From Microbacterium sp. cf046 (lineage in GTDB: Bacteria; Actinomycetota; Actinomycetes; Actinomycetales; Microbacteriaceae), in assembly GCF_900114345.1 (NCBI RefSeq), contig NZ_FOZJ01000002.1, positions 620,001 through 684,000 of the forward strand: a stretch of DNA of 64,000 nt, written 5' to 3'. The translations under genes were made by a program, and so were the position numbers. Below, piece by piece: positions 32,400 through 42,035 of the stretch (its first letter is position 1; each line of letters starts with the position of its first letter). The notes beneath the pieces are model-generated. The model was given only the letters and a program-made list of their open reading frames with translations. It was not told where the DNA came from and did no database searches.

Positions 32400-33482
32400 T
32401 CAGCCGGCGACTTCCTGGTAGGCCGCGAACAGCAGCGACTCGTCCGGTGCCTGCAGCACCGTCGGGCGGGCGATGTCATCGAGCACGATGAAGCGCAGCA
32501 TCCCTGCCCGGCTCTTCTTGTCGCGCTGCATCGTCGCGAGCAGCTGCGGCCACGCACCGGCGCGGTAGGTGGTGGGCAGGCCGAGAAGCTCGAGGACGTC
32601 TCGGTGACGCTGTGCGGCGGCATCCGTTAGGCGGCCGGCCAGCCGCGAGAGCTCGGCGGCGTACATCATGCCCACCGAGATGGCTGCGCCGTGGCGCCAG
32701 CGGTAGCGCTCGGCGTGCTCGATCGCGTGTCCGAGGGTGTGGCCGTAGTTGAGCACCTCGCGCAGGCCGCCTTCGCGGAAGTCCTCCCCCACGACGTGCG
32801 CCTTCATCGTGATGGCGAGCTCGATGCAGCGGCGGAAGGACTCGCTGGACGGGTCGACGACGGCGGTGTGGTCGGCCTCGATGAGATCCAGGATCTCCGG
32901 GTACCAGATGAACCCGGCCTTCACGACCTCGGCGAATCCGGCGACGGACTCGTTCGGCGAGAGCGTGCCCAGCATGTCGAGATCGCACACGACGGCGCGC
33001 GGCGCCCAGAACGCGCCCACGAGGTTCTTGCCCTCGGCGGTGTTGATCCCGGTCTTCCCGCCGACCGCGGCGTCGACCATGCCGAGCACCGTCGTCGGCA
33101 CCTGCACGACCTGAACCCCGCGCAGCCAGGTCGCCGCGACGAACCCGGCAAGATCCGTCACGGCTCCCCCGCCGAATCCGACGACGGCGTCGGTGCGGGT
33201 GAAGTCCGCCTGGCCCATGACCTGCCAGCAGAACGCCGCCACCTCGACGCGCTTGCCCGCCTCCGCGTCGGGGATCTCGGCGAGCAGCACCTCCCGGGTG
33301 CCGTCGGCCATGAGCTGCTCCCGCAGCAGGGCTGCGGCCGAGCCCAGCGTCGGCGGGTGGACGACGAGCACCTTTCGCACCGTCGGCGCGAGCGCCTCGC
33401 TGACGCGATCCAGAATGCCGCGCCCGACGACGATGTCGTAGCCGGCGTCACCGGATACGGAGATCGCTGTCGTCTCGGTCAT
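32400..33482 (-). CDS. aroB: 3-dehydroquinate synthase
   Basis: AroB converts DAHP to 3-dehydroquinate using NAD+ and a metal. The 360-residue product has GFGGGAVTDLAGFVAATWLRG, VGGKTGINTAEGKNLVG and the metal ligands in NYGHTLGHAIEH. ATG 33482 overlaps the aroK stop (ATGA), a common arrangement in Actinobacteria. Confidence 0.97.
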   Translation of the reverse strand: MTETTAISVSGDAGYDIVVGRGILDRVSEALAPTVRKVLVVHPPTLGSAAALLREQLMADGTREVLLAEIPDAEAGKRVEVAAFCWQVMGQADFTRTDAVVGFGGGAVTDLAGFVAATWLRGVQVVQVPTTVLGMVDAAVGGKTGINTAEGKNLVGAFWAPRAVVCDLDMLGTLSPNESVAGFAEVVKAGFIWYPEILDLIEADHTAVVDPSSESFRRCIELAITMKAHVVGEDFREGGLREVLNYGHTLGHAIEHAERYRWRHGAAISVGMMYAAELSRLAGRLTDAAAQRHRDVLELLGLPTTYRAGAWPQLLATMQRDKKSRAGMLRFIVLDDIARPTVLQAPDESLLFAAYQEVAG

Positions 33483-34003
33483 GCGTGCTCCTCGGTCCTC
33501 TGCTGCGCCCACGTCACGATCTCGGCGACCACACCCCCGAGCGGTCCGGACGATGTGTCGAAGGTGATGTCCGCGGCCTCCTCGTACAGCCCGCGGCGCT
33601 CGGCGAAGATCCGCTGCCAGCGCGCGACCGGATCCGCGTCGGCGAGCAGCGGCCGGTCGGTGCCGTGGATCCGATGCGCCACGACGTTCGGGGACACCGT
33701 GAGGAAGACGACGCGGTGGCCTTTCAGCTCGGCGCGCGTGTCCGAGTCCAGAATCGCCCCTCCGCCCAGCGCGACGACGCCGCCGTGGCTGAGGGCTTCC
33801 GATACGGCGCCGCGCTCGATTTCGCGGAAGCGCGCCTCGCCGTATCGGACGAACAGCTCCGGGATAGGACCGTTGTCGCGCACGATCAGCTTGTCGGTGT
33901 CGCTGAAGGTCACACCGAGTGCGCGCGCGACACGGCGTCCGATGCTCGTCTTGCCGGCACCCATGGGTCCGATCAGGACGATCGCGCTACCGGGCGAGGT
34001 CAT
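33479..34003 (-). CDS. aroK: Shikimate kinase
   Basis: AroK phosphorylates shikimate at O3. The 174-residue P-loop kinase has [23 protein letters not shown] with the shikimate-binding Asp, FREIER, GGGAI and the lid region [11 protein letters not shown] 34003 overlaps the 3' end of aroC by 17 bases. Motifs and length are normal. Confidence 0.96.
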   Translation of the reverse strand: MTSPGSAIVLIGPMGAGKTSIGRRVARALGVTFSDTDKLIVRDNGPIPELFVRYGEARFREIERGAVSEALSHGGVVALGGGAILDSDTRAELKGHRVVFLTVSPNVVAHRIHGTDRPLLADADPVARWQRIFAERRGLYEEAADITFDTSSGPLGGVVAEIVTWAQQRTEEHA

Positions 34004-35216
34004 GCTCGATGAGGGCCGGATCGCTCTCGCTGGTCGTCCGGAGTCCCTCGGGGATCGCCGCGAGGTAGCCCTCGAGGTTGCGGCGCGTCTCGGCGACGCT
34101 GTCGCCACCGAACTTCTCCAGCACGACTTCGGCCAGGACGACCGCGACCATCGCCTCGGCCACGACACCGGCCGCAGGCACCGCGCAGACGTCGGATCGC
34201 TGGTGATGGGCGGACGCGGTCTCCCCGGTCGCGACGTCGATCGTGCGAAGCGAATGCGGAACGGTCGCGATGGGCTTCATGCCTGCGCGGACGCGCAGCA
34301 CGGTGCCGGTCGACATCCCGCCCTCGGTTCCCCCGGCGCGATCGCTCGAGCGGGCGATGCCATCATCGGTCGCGAACAGCTCGTCGTGCGCCGCAGAGCC
34401 GCGGCGCGTGGTCGTGAGGAATCCGTCGCCGACCTCGACGCCTTTGATGGCCTGGATGCTCATGATCGCCTGGGCCAGCTTCGAGTCCAGGCGCCGATCC
34501 CAGTGGACGTGCGAGCCCAGCCCGGGCGGGAGACCGTAGGCGAGCACCTCGACGATGCCGCCGAGCGTGTCGCCCTCCCTGCGCGCGTCGTCGACCTCAG
34601 CGACCATGCGGGCGGATGTGGCGGGGTCGAAGCAGCGCAGCGGATCGGCATCGAGGGAATCGACGTCGTCGGGTGTCGGCAGGGCGGCGTCTTCGGGCAC
34701 GCGTACAGGCCCGATCGAGAGGGTGTGGCTGACCAGCCGGATGCCGAGCTCCGAGAGGAATCCCCGCGCGATCGCACCGAGCGCGACGCGGGCCGCCGTC
34801 TCGCGGGCGCTCGCACGCTCCAGGATCGGCCGTGCTTCGTCGAATCCGTACTTCTGCATGCCGACCAGGTCGGCGTGGCCGGGTCGCGGCCGCGTCAGGG
34901 CGGCGCTGCGACCACGCGACATGTCGGTCAGATCGACCGGCTCCGGGCTCATCACCTCGACCCACTTCGGCCACTCGGTGTTGCCGATGCGCACCGCGAT
35001 CGGGCTGCCCAGGCTGAGCCCGTGGCGCACGCCACCCGAGATCGTGAGCTCATCCTCTTCGAACTTCATGCGGGAGCCGCGGCCGTAGCCGAGCTTCCGG
35101 CGGGCGAGGTCGGCCTGGATGGCGGCGCGCGAGACGGGGACGCCGGCGGGCAGGCCCTCCATGATGGCGACGAGTTCGGGGCCGTGCGATTCGCCGGCCG
35201 TGAGCACGCGGAGCAT
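33987..35216 (-). CDS. aroC: Chorismate synthase
   Basis: AroC removes phosphate from EPSP to form chorismate and needs reduced FMN. The 409-residue protein has [13 protein letters not shown], the signature [27 protein letters not shown] and a C-terminal region ending in [18 protein letters not shown] 35216 is supported. It lies four bases after the aroE stop. EPSP synthase (aroA) is not here. Confidence 0.97.
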   Translation of the reverse strand: MLRVLTAGESHGPELVAIMEGLPAGVPVSRAAIQADLARRKLGYGRGSRMKFEEDELTISGGVRHGLSLGSPIAVRIGNTEWPKWVEVMSPEPVDLTDMSRGRSAALTRPRPGHADLVGMQKYGFDEARPILERASARETAARVALGAIARGFLSELGIRLVSHTLSIGPVRVPEDAALPTPDDVDSLDADPLRCFDPATSARMVAEVDDARREGDTLGGIVEVLAYGLPPGLGSHVHWDRRLDSKLAQAIMSIQAIKGVEVGDGFLTTTRRGSAAHDELFATDDGIARSSDRAGGTEGGMSTGTVLRVRAGMKPIATVPHSLRTIDVATGETASAHHQRSDVCAVPAAGVVAEAMVAVVLAEVVLEKFGGDSVAETRRNLEGYLAAIPEGLRTTSESDPALIEHDLAR

Positions 35217-35220
35217 TCGT

Positions 35221-36063
35221 CTAGTCTCCCACGACCGCCAGTCGCATTTCGGCGAGCACGGCATCCTCGTGATCCAGTGCGGTGTCGGGATCGCCGGTGA
35301 CGAAGACCCTCACCTGCAGCAGGGCCTGGTGCAGCAGCATCCCGAGTCCCGATGTCGCCCTGCCGCCGGCACGGTCCCACGCCAGCGCCAGGGCGGTCGG
35401 CCAGTGCCCGTAGACGACGTCGAGCAGAAGTCCCCCGCCGTCCGCGAGCGAGTCGGCGACGGAGTCGTCGAGCGGTGCGTCGCCGGGGAGCGTCGCGATG
35501 GTGACGGGGGCTCCGGTGCCGGCAGCGGCCTCGAAGGGCACCCCGGTCACGTGCACGCCGAGAGATTCTCCGAGCTCGGCGAGCGGCGCGATGGCGATCG
35601 CACGACGGGCGATGACATCGACGCGCTCGGCACCGAGCTCGCTCAGCGCGACGAGTGCAGACATCGCGGTTGCGCCCGCGCCGACGATCCGCGCACGATC
35701 GATCGCATCCACGCCCTCCTCCTGGAGGGCCAGCACGATGCCGCCGACGTCGGTGTTGAACCCGCGGGGACCATGGCTCGCCAGCAGCAGGGTGTTGACC
35801 GCGCCGGTCAGCTCGGCGCGCCGGTCGCAGGCGACCGCGGCCTGGAACGCGGCACCCTTGAGGGGCATCGTGAGCGAGAGGCCACGGTGATCGCGCGACA
35901 GTCCGGCCAGCTCGGCGTCGAACGACGCCTCGGCCACGCGCCGGCGTTCGTACGTCCAGTCCAGGCCGAGCACGCGGTACGCCGCGGAGTGCAGCTGCGG
36001 TGAGCGGCTGTGCGCGACCGGGTCGCCCCACACCTCCAGTCGCGTGCCGTTCGGGTTCAGCAT
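35221..36063 (-). CDS. aroE: Shikimate dehydrogenase
   Basis: AroE reduces 3-dehydroshikimate to shikimate. The 280-residue product has the substrate-site [11 protein letters not shown] and the catalytic Lys in [21 protein letters not shown] with the paired Asp, the Rossmann loop [12 protein letters not shown] and [12 protein letters not shown] near the C-terminus. ATG 36063 overlaps the mltG stop region by seven bases. Confidence 0.95.
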   Translation of the reverse strand: MLNPNGTRLEVWGDPVAHSRSPQLHSAAYRVLGLDWTYERRRVAEASFDAELAGLSRDHRGLSLTMPLKGAAFQAAVACDRRAELTGAVNTLLLASHGPRGFNTDVGGIVLALQEEGVDAIDRARIVGAGATAMSALVALSELGAERVDVIARRAIAIAPLAELGESLGVHVTGVPFEAAAGTGAPVTIATLPGDAPLDDSVADSLADGGGLLLDVVYGHWPTALALAWDRAGGRATSGLGMLLHQALLQVRVFVTGDPDTALDHEDAVLAEMRLAVVGD

Positions 36064-37616
36064 CCCGAGTCGGGATTGTCGCTGCACCACGCCTGCCACT
36101 GCGCGACCGCGCGATTGTGATCGGTCAGATTCGACGTGAAGACCGTCTCGCCGGTGTCGAGGTTGACCGTCACGAAGTAGAGCCAGTTCCCGTCCGCGGG
36201 GTGCATCGCGGCGTCGATCGCCGTGTCGCCGGGGTTCGCGATCGGCCCGATCGGGAGCCCGGGATGCACGTAGGTGTTCCACGGGTTGTCGTCCGTGAGG
36301 GCCTCGCCCGAGGAGCTGACCGTGCCGTCGTGCAGCTCGCCGTAGCCGTACTGCGCGGTCGAGTCCATCTGCAGCAGGCCGAACGTCTCCTGGTTGCTCG
36401 GATCCATGCGGTTCTCGATGACCCGGGAGACCTTGTAGAAGTCCGCCTCGAACCGCGCCTCGCGCTGGATGATCGACGCGATCGTGAGGATCCGCTGACG
36501 GTCCTCAACCGGGACGCCGGCCGCATCGAGCGACTGCACGGCGCGGTCGACCAGCGTCGCGATGACATCGGTCGCGGTGACGCCGGGATCGAACGTGTAG
36601 GTCGCCGGGAACAGCCAGCCCTCGAGCGTGTCGGCCGAGACGCCGTATGCGGAAGGATCGGCCACGGCCGCCTGATAGTCCTCCAGCGGGATGCCGGTTC
36701 CGTCGGCGAGGATCGGCAGGGACTGCTCGACGGTGAGCCCCTCACGCAGCTGCGCGCTGTTCTCCATCTTGTTCGCCGGATCGAGCAGGGCGGCCAGCGC
36801 AGCCTCAGAAGTCATCTGCTTCTGCAGCTTGAAGACACCGGGGACGAACGGCGGGTTCTGCGCAGTCTCGATCAGATAGTCGTAGAACGCCTCGGGGGTC
36901 TTGGTCACGCCGGCGTCGTACAGGCTCTGGGAGATCGGCGCGCCCGTGTCGCCCGAGGCGATCGTGACCAGGGCCTCGCCGTTGGCCAGACCCGGATCGT
37001 AGTCCTTGGGCTCCTCCCAGCCCATGACCTCGCGGATCTTGTCCTCGTACGTGTTCCACACGTAGAGGCCGCCCGCTGCGATCCCCCCGAGCAGCAGGAG
37101 CACGACTCCGAGGGCGATCCAGCCACCGATGCGGCGCTTGCGCTTGTCCTTCGGTGGCGGCACCTCACCGAGGCTATCGGTCGTGTGATCGCCGCTGAAC
37201 AGATCCTCGAGCGTCGCGGTCGCGCCGGGGCGTGCCGTTGCGGTCTCGCCCCGCCGGCTGTACGAGGACGCGCCGGCGGCCGACCCGCCTCCGGTGAACG
37301 GCCACTCGTCGTCGTCCACGTCGGCCACGGTGGGAGTCGAGGGTGCCGGGGCTGCCGGTGCCGCCGCCGAGGGCCTAGGAGCGGATGCTGATTCGCCTGC
37401 CGATCCGGCCGCGGCCTGGCGCGCGGCGGCCTCGCGGGCTTCCCGTCTCGACATCGGCGCGGCAGGGGTTGCGGCACCGTCGGCGCGAGACGGCGTCGAC
37501 CCCTCGGACGCGCCTCGAGGGGCATCCTCGCTCGTCGACCGCCGTTCACGCGGATCGGGGAGCTTGCCGAACAGATCCGCGAACGGATCGTCGAACGGCG
37601 ACGGGGCATCGGGCAT
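36057..37616 (-). CDS. mltG: Endolytic murein transglycosylase MltG
   Basis: MltG cleaves nascent glycan strands and sets their length. The 519-residue protein has a long cytoplasmic Pro/Ala/Ser-rich tail (about residues 1-155), one transmembrane helix (about 164-188) and a YceG-like domain outside. The catalytic Glu is in ASIIQREARFE, and PWNTYVHPGLPIGPIANPG and the GNWLYFV region are signatures. The tail is longer than in E. coli and probably disordered. It lies one base after ruvX, a standard partner. Confidence 0.95.
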   Translation of the reverse strand: MPDAPSPFDDPFADLFGKLPDPRERRSTSEDAPRGASEGSTPSRADGAATPAAPMSRREAREAAARQAAAGSAGESASAPRPSAAAPAAPAPSTPTVADVDDDEWPFTGGGSAAGASSYSRRGETATARPGATATLEDLFSGDHTTDSLGEVPPPKDKRKRRIGGWIALGVVLLLLGGIAAGGLYVWNTYEDKIREVMGWEEPKDYDPGLANGEALVTIASGDTGAPISQSLYDAGVTKTPEAFYDYLIETAQNPPFVPGVFKLQKQMTSEAALAALLDPANKMENSAQLREGLTVEQSLPILADGTGIPLEDYQAAVADPSAYGVSADTLEGWLFPATYTFDPGVTATDVIATLVDRAVQSLDAAGVPVEDRQRILTIASIIQREARFEADFYKVSRVIENRMDPSNQETFGLLQMDSTAQYGYGELHDGTVSSSGEALTDDNPWNTYVHPGLPIGPIANPGDTAIDAAMHPADGNWLYFVTVNLDTGETVFTSNLTDHNRAVAQWQAWCSDNPDSGC

Positions 37617-37617
37617 G

Positions 37618-38091
37618 TCAGGCGGGCTCCTGGGCCGGGGGAACGGGTGATCCGGCGGGCCGTCCGGTGCTCTTCTCGACATCGAGAGCTTGCTGGAGCA
37701 GAACCACGGCCGCGACCTGGTCAACAATGCTACGAGATGATCGCTGTGATCTGCCCGAATCGCGCAGCGCCGCGTGTGCGGACACGGTGCTGAGCCGCTC
37801 GTCGACGAGCCGGACGGGCCGACCGGATGCCGTGGCCAGCCCCTCGGCGAACTCGCGTGCGTCGGTCGTCGAGGCCGTGTCTTCGCCGCGCATGTTCAGC
37901 GGCAGCCCGACCAGGAGCTCACTCGCGTCGTACTCCGTGGCCAGTTCGATGATGCGTCCGATCGAGCCCTCGCCACGCGCCACGGTCTCCAGTGGCGTCG
38001 CGAGCAGCCCGTCGGGATCGCAGCGCGCGACCCCGATGCGGGCCCTGCCGACATCGATACCGAGGCGCACCCCTCGCCGGAAGCCGGTCAC
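37618..38091 (-). CDS. ruvX: Holliday junction resolvase-like YqgF/RuvX
   Basis: The 157-residue RNase H-fold protein has LGIDVGRARIGVARCDPDG, SELLVGLPLNMRGE, RLVDERLST and a C-terminal VDQVAAVVLLQQALD. In E. coli YqgF processes 16S rRNA precursor; a resolvase role is also proposed. The GTG start 38091 overlaps the alaS stop (GTGA). The C-terminus is extended by a Pro/Ala-rich tail. Confidence 0.94.
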   Translation of the reverse strand: MTGFRRGVRLGIDVGRARIGVARCDPDGLLATPLETVARGEGSIGRIIELATEYDASELLVGLPLNMRGEDTASTTDAREFAEGLATASGRPVRLVDERLSTVSAHAALRDSGRSQRSSRSIVDQVAAVVLLQQALDVEKSTGRPAGSPVPPAQEPA

Positions 38092-40748
38092 AGCGAGCCG
38101 AGCGCATCCTTCACGGCGCTGAGTGCGGCCGGCAGCGCCGCGGCGTCCGCGCCACCGCCCTGCGCGACGTCATCGCGCCCGCCGCCACCGCCGCCGAGCG
38201 TGGTCGCTGCGATCTTCGCGAGCGCCCCGGCACGGGCGCCGGACGCGCGTGCGGCGTCGTTCGTGGCGACGATCACGACCGGCCGACCGCCGACCTCGGC
38301 GCCGATGGCCACGACGGCCGCATCCGAACCGAGGCGGTCTCTCACGCCGAGCGCGAGAGCGCGCACATCGTCGGCGGATGACGCCGTGCCGACTGCCTCC
38401 GCGACGACGCGGTGCACGCCGACGGTCACTGCGTTCGCGGCCAGGGCAGGCACCCGATCGGTCAGCGCGCGGGATTCGAACGCCGCGATCTTCTTCTCGG
38501 CCGCCTTCAGGCTGGCCGCGAGCTCGGCGATCCTGGCGGGCAGCTGGTCACGCGGGGTCTTCAGCGTCGAGGTGAGCTGGGAGACGATCGCGCGCTCCGC
38601 GGCAAGGTCGCGGAACGCGTCCAGTCCGACGAGCGCCTCCACGCGGCGGTTCGACGCGCCCACGGAGGACTCGCCGACGAGGTTCACGAGTCCGATCTCC
38701 GCACTGGATGAGACGTGTGTTCCGGCGCAGAGCTCGCGGGACCACGGACCACCGATGTCGACCATCCGCACGGTGTCCCCGTACTTCTCGCCGAACAGCG
38801 CCATGGCGCCGAGCGACTTCGCATCGTCGAGCGACATCACGCGCGTGGTGACCTCGAGGTTGTCGCGCACCGCGTTGTTCGCGATCTCCTCGATCTCGGT
38901 GCGCGTCTCGGGCGAGAGAGCCTGCCCCCAGGTGAAGTCCAGGCGCATGTAGCCGGCGCGGTTGAGCGAACCGGCCTGTGTCGCGCTCTTGCCCAGTGTG
39001 TCGCGCAGCGCGGCGTGCACGAGGTGGGTCGCCGAGTGCGCCTGTCGGGCTGCCCTGCGGTTCACGGCGTCCACGACGGAAGTGGCGGGCTGGCCGACGC
39101 CGACATCTCCCGAAGTGACCTCCACGGTGTGGCTGATCAGTCCTGGGACGGGCTTCTGGACATCGAGCACCTCGAGCTCGTAGCCGGGTCCGACGATGAT
39201 GCCCTTGTCGGCGACCTGGCCGCCGGACTCGGCGTACAGGGCGGTGTCGGCGAGGATGACCTCTGCGACCTGACCCGTCGTCGCGCGGTCCACCGAGACC
39301 CCGTCGACGAGGACGCCGAGGATCCTCGACTCGGTCTCCAGGTCGGTGTAGCCCGTGAAGACCGTCTCGCCCAGCGCACGGAACTCGCGATACACGCTGT
39401 TGTCGGCGAGTTGGCGCTTGCGCGAACGGGCGTCCGCCTTGGCCCGGGTGCGCTGCTCGAGCATGAGCGCGTCGAATGCCTGGCGATCGACGCTCAGCCC
39501 GGCCTCCTCTGCGATCTCCAGGGTCAGATCGATCGGGAAGCCGTATGTGTCGTGCAGCAGGAAGGCCTCGGAGCCGGCGATCGTCGTGCCGCCGGCCTGC
39601 TTGGTCTGCGCGACCGAGAGGTCGAGCGTGGTCGTGCCCGCGGCCAGGGTTCGCAGGAACGTCTCCTCCTCGGCGATCGCGTAGGCCGACAGGCGCGGAT
39701 ATTCGGTCTCGAGTTCGGGATAGGCCGCCTTCATCGCATCGCGGGACGCGGCGAACAGCTCCGGGAACGTCGGGCCGTCCACTCCGAGGAGGCGCATCGA
39801 GCGGATGCCGCGCCGCATGAGGCGCCGCAGGATGTACCCGCGCCCCTCGTTGGAAGGCGTTACGCCGTCGGAGAGGAGCATGAGCGACGAGCGCACATGG
39901 TCCGCGATGATCCGCATCCGCACGTCGTCGCCGTGGTCCGCGCCGTAGCGACGGCCGCTCAGCGCAGCGGCGAGGTCCAGGACCGGGCGCACCTGATCGG
40001 TCTCGTACATGTTCTGGACGCCCTGTTTGATGAACGCGATGCGCTCCAGGCCCATGCCGGTGTCGATGTTCTTCTGCGGCAGCTCCCCGACGATGCGGAA
40101 GTCGTACTTCGACGCCACGTCGTCGATCGCGTACTGCATGAACACGAGGTTCCAGATCTCGACGTAGCGATCGTCGTCGGTGGCCGGGCCGCCGTCGACG
40201 CCGTACGCGGGGCCCTGGTCGAAGAAGATCTCCGAGCACGGACCTGCGGGCCCGGGAAGTCCGGTGCTCCAGTAGTTCGTGTCCTTATCGAGCCGCTGGA
40301 TGCGCTCTTCGGGCAGCCCGGCGATCTTCCGCCACAGGCTCGCAGCCTCGTCATCGTCCTTGTAGACGGTGACCCACAGGTCCTTGGGGTCGAAGCCGAG
40401 GCCCCCGTCGGCCTCCGACGTGGTCAGCAGCTCCCACGCGTAGGTGATCGCACCCTCTTTGAAGTAGTCGCCGAACGACCAGTTGCCGAGCATCTGGAAG
40501 AAGGTGCCGTGACGCGGCGTCTTGCCGACCTCTTCGATGTCGTTCGTGCGGATGCACTTCTGGACATCGGCAGCGCGGGGGTATGGCGCGGGCACGACGC
40601 CGCTCAGGTATGGGATGAACGGCACCATTCCCGCGACCGTGAACAGCAGGGCCGGGTCGTCGGTGACCAGCGACGCCGACGGCACGATCGTGTGGTCGCG
40701 CTCCTCGAAGTAGCGCAGGAATCGGTCGGCAAGCTCGGCGGTCTGCAA
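38088..40748 (-). CDS. alaS: Alanine--tRNA ligase
   Basis: AlaRS charges tRNA-Ala. The 886-residue protein has the class II core (FLRYFEERDHTIVPSASLV, MLGNWSFGDYFKEGAI), the editing domain zinc ligands in HSATHLVHAAL and ELCAGTH, and a C-terminal C-Ala domain rich in glycine (ATTLGGGGGGRDD). I place the start at TTG 40748 (LQTAELADRFLRYFEER), with AGGA six bases upstream. An ATG 13 codons earlier gives a non-homologous N-terminus. It heads alaS-ruvX-mltG-aro. Confidence 0.93.
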   Translation of the reverse strand: MQTAELADRFLRYFEERDHTIVPSASLVTDDPALLFTVAGMVPFIPYLSGVVPAPYPRAADVQKCIRTNDIEEVGKTPRHGTFFQMLGNWSFGDYFKEGAITYAWELLTTSEADGGLGFDPKDLWVTVYKDDDEAASLWRKIAGLPEERIQRLDKDTNYWSTGLPGPAGPCSEIFFDQGPAYGVDGGPATDDDRYVEIWNLVFMQYAIDDVASKYDFRIVGELPQKNIDTGMGLERIAFIKQGVQNMYETDQVRPVLDLAAALSGRRYGADHGDDVRMRIIADHVRSSLMLLSDGVTPSNEGRGYILRRLMRRGIRSMRLLGVDGPTFPELFAASRDAMKAAYPELETEYPRLSAYAIAEEETFLRTLAAGTTTLDLSVAQTKQAGGTTIAGSEAFLLHDTYGFPIDLTLEIAEEAGLSVDRQAFDALMLEQRTRAKADARSRKRQLADNSVYREFRALGETVFTGYTDLETESRILGVLVDGVSVDRATTGQVAEVILADTALYAESGGQVADKGIIVGPGYELEVLDVQKPVPGLISHTVEVTSGDVGVGQPATSVVDAVNRRAARQAHSATHLVHAALRDTLGKSATQAGSLNRAGYMRLDFTWGQALSPETRTEIEEIANNAVRDNLEVTTRVMSLDDAKSLGAMALFGEKYGDTVRMVDIGGPWSRELCAGTHVSSSAEIGLVNLVGESSVGASNRRVEALVGLDAFRDLAAERAIVSQLTSTLKTPRDQLPARIAELAASLKAAEKKIAAFESRALTDRVPALAANAVTVGVHRVVAEAVGTASSADDVRALALGVRDRLGSDAAVVAIGAEVGGRPVVIVATNDAARASGARAGALAKIAATTLGGGGGGRDDVAQGGGADAAALPAALSAVKDALGSL

Positions 40749-40802
40749 TGTGAATCCTCGAAAAAGGGCGGCGTCCACTCGGGACACCGCCTGACGGGTG
40801 GG

Positions 40803-41120
40803 TCAGTCGGTGAGCTTCTTGGCGGCGTTCTTGGCCGTGCCGATCGCGTCGGTCGCGGCATCCGCTGCCGTGTCGACGGCGTCCGACGCCGTGCTCTTGA
40901 GCGCGTCCACCGCGTCGCTCGCGGTGCTCTTGGCCGAGTCCACCAGGCCGGACATGCGCGCTTCCTGCTCGCGATACGCGTCGCCGATCCGATCGGTGAA
41001 CTCCGAGATCCGCGCATCGACGTCGGCCAGCACCTCGTGGCCGCGAGGGTCCTTGTTCATGAGGTGCGCGGCGACGAAACCGCCGATCACACCGAGCAGG
41101 AACCACAGGAGGTTTCTCAT
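40803..41120 (-). CDS. YtxH-like membrane-anchored small protein
   Basis: The 105-residue product has a short N-terminal transmembrane segment (LLWFLLGVIGGFVAAHLM) and a long polar helix containing repeats of STASDAVDALKSTASDAVDTAADAATDAI, a LEA-like amphipathic pattern. It ends in AAKKLTD. Such proteins are common before alaS in Microbacteriaceae; function is unknown, perhaps stress-related. ATG 41120 fits. The gene lies between rpsD and alaS. Confidence 0.85.
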   Translation of the reverse strand: MRNLLWFLLGVIGGFVAAHLMNKDPRGHEVLADVDARISEFTDRIGDAYREQEARMSGLVDSAKSTASDAVDALKSTASDAVDTAADAATDAIGTAKNAAKKLTD

Positions 41121-41176
41121 GTCACCACTTCCTCATCCGCAGGGCGCGGCATCCCTCCATCGTAGGCGAGAACGCC

Positions 41177-41206
41177 GAAGGGCGCCGGGTTGCCCCGACG
41201 CCCTTC
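41177..41206 (-). terminator. Hairpin downstream of rpsD
   Basis: Arms GAAGGGCG (41177-41184) and CGCCCTTC (41199-41206) pair, with an inner CGGG/CCCG stem around TTGC. It lies 44 bases after the rpsD stop and before the YtxH-like gene. It has no obvious U-run but is strong enough to end the rpsD transcript. Confidence 0.5.
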
Positions 41207-41209
41207 CTC

Positions 41210-41230
41210 TCCGCTCGCTGAGCGAGCGGA
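41210..41230. repeat. REP-like palindrome related to CCGCTCGCTGAGCGAGCGG
   Basis: The 21-base palindrome TCCGCTCGCTGAGCGAGCGGA is perfect around one central G. Related cores, CTCCGCTCGCTGAG at 7272-7285 and GCTCCGCTCGCTCAGGGACC around 58238-58257, occur elsewhere in this window. It may be a dispersed palindromic element, or part of the rpsD terminator with the hairpin beside it. Confidence 0.5.
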
Positions 41231-41249
41231 GCGAGACGAAACGCTGGCG

Positions 41250-41879
41250 CTAGCGCGCCGCGTAATACTCGACCACGAGCTGGACGTCACCGGTGACGGG
41301 GACCTCAGCGCGCTTCGGGCGACGCACGAGACGCGCGTGCAGCTTGTCGAGCTCGACCTCGAGGTAGCCCGGAACCGGGGGCAGGACGTCGGCGTGACCG
41401 CCGGCGGCTGCAACCTGGAAGGGCTCGGTGCCCTCGCTCTTGGCCTTGACGTGGATGAGCTGACCCGGCTTCACGCGGAACGACGGGCGGTCGACGGTCT
41501 GGCCGTCGACGAGGATGTGGCGGTGCACGACCAGCTGGCGAGCCTGCGCGGTGGTGCGGGCGAAGCCGGCGCGGAGCACGAGGGCGTCCAGGCGCATCTC
41601 GAGGAGCTCGACCAGGTTCTCACCGGTCAGGCCCTGGGTGCGACGGGCCTCGTTGAACGTGTTGCGCATCTGCTTCTCGCGGATGCCGTACTGCTCGCGC
41701 AGACGCTGCTTCTCGCGGAGGCGGACGGCGTAGTCGCTGTCCTGCTTGCGCTTGGTGCGGCCGTGCTCACCCGGAGCGTACGGACGCTTCTCGAGGTACT
41801 TGGCGGCCTTGGGCGTCAGCGGGATGCCGAGCGCGCGGGAGAGACGGACCTTGCGGCGGTCCTGGGACTTCGTGGGCAC
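41250..41879 (-). CDS. rpsD: 30S ribosomal protein S4
   Basis: S4 nucleates assembly of the 30S 5' domain. GTG 41879 (VPTKSQDRRKVRLSRALG) gives 209 residues, the family length, and is preceded by GGAAGG; the in-frame ATG 24 bases earlier adds a non-homologous start. The S4 RNA-binding domain contains RLDALVLRAGFARTTAQARQLVVHRHI, and the C-terminus ends VPVTGDVQLVVEYYAAR. No zinc-binding cysteines are present (C- form). The gene stands apart from other ribosomal operons. Confidence 0.96.
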   Translation of the reverse strand: MPTKSQDRRKVRLSRALGIPLTPKAAKYLEKRPYAPGEHGRTKRKQDSDYAVRLREKQRLREQYGIREKQMRNTFNEARRTQGLTGENLVELLEMRLDALVLRAGFARTTAQARQLVVHRHILVDGQTVDRPSFRVKPGQLIHVKAKSEGTEPFQVAAAGGHADVLPPVPGYLEVELDKLHARLVRRPKRAEVPVTGDVQLVVEYYAAR

Positions 41880-41904
41880 GGATGTGTCCTTCCAAAACGA
41901 CATG

Positions 41905-41921
41905 GCCGCGTCTTTCGCGGC
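41905..41921 (-). promoter_or_regulatory. Small hairpin in the rpsD leader
   Basis: GCCGCG-TCTTT-CGCGGC forms a six-bp stem that starts 26 bases upstream of the GTG of rpsD (plus-strand 41905-41921). With a TAGGCT -10-like box near 42025, the transcript would carry a leader of about 130 bases, which could serve as an S4 autoregulatory target. Confidence 0.3.
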
Positions 41922-42035
41922 TCATGGACGTATCTCCCGCCGGTCCTGATCGGCGCGCACGTCGGGGCGCACCGGAGGTGTGTGGGGGAAGGAGATACCC
42001 GAAAACCATGTTTCGAGCCGGTCTAGCCTATCAGT

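Noticed and set aside
32691-35300. 869-codon plus-strand frame opposite aroB-aroK-aroC
   Set aside because: Shadow frame spanning overlapping aro genes; no signature is present.
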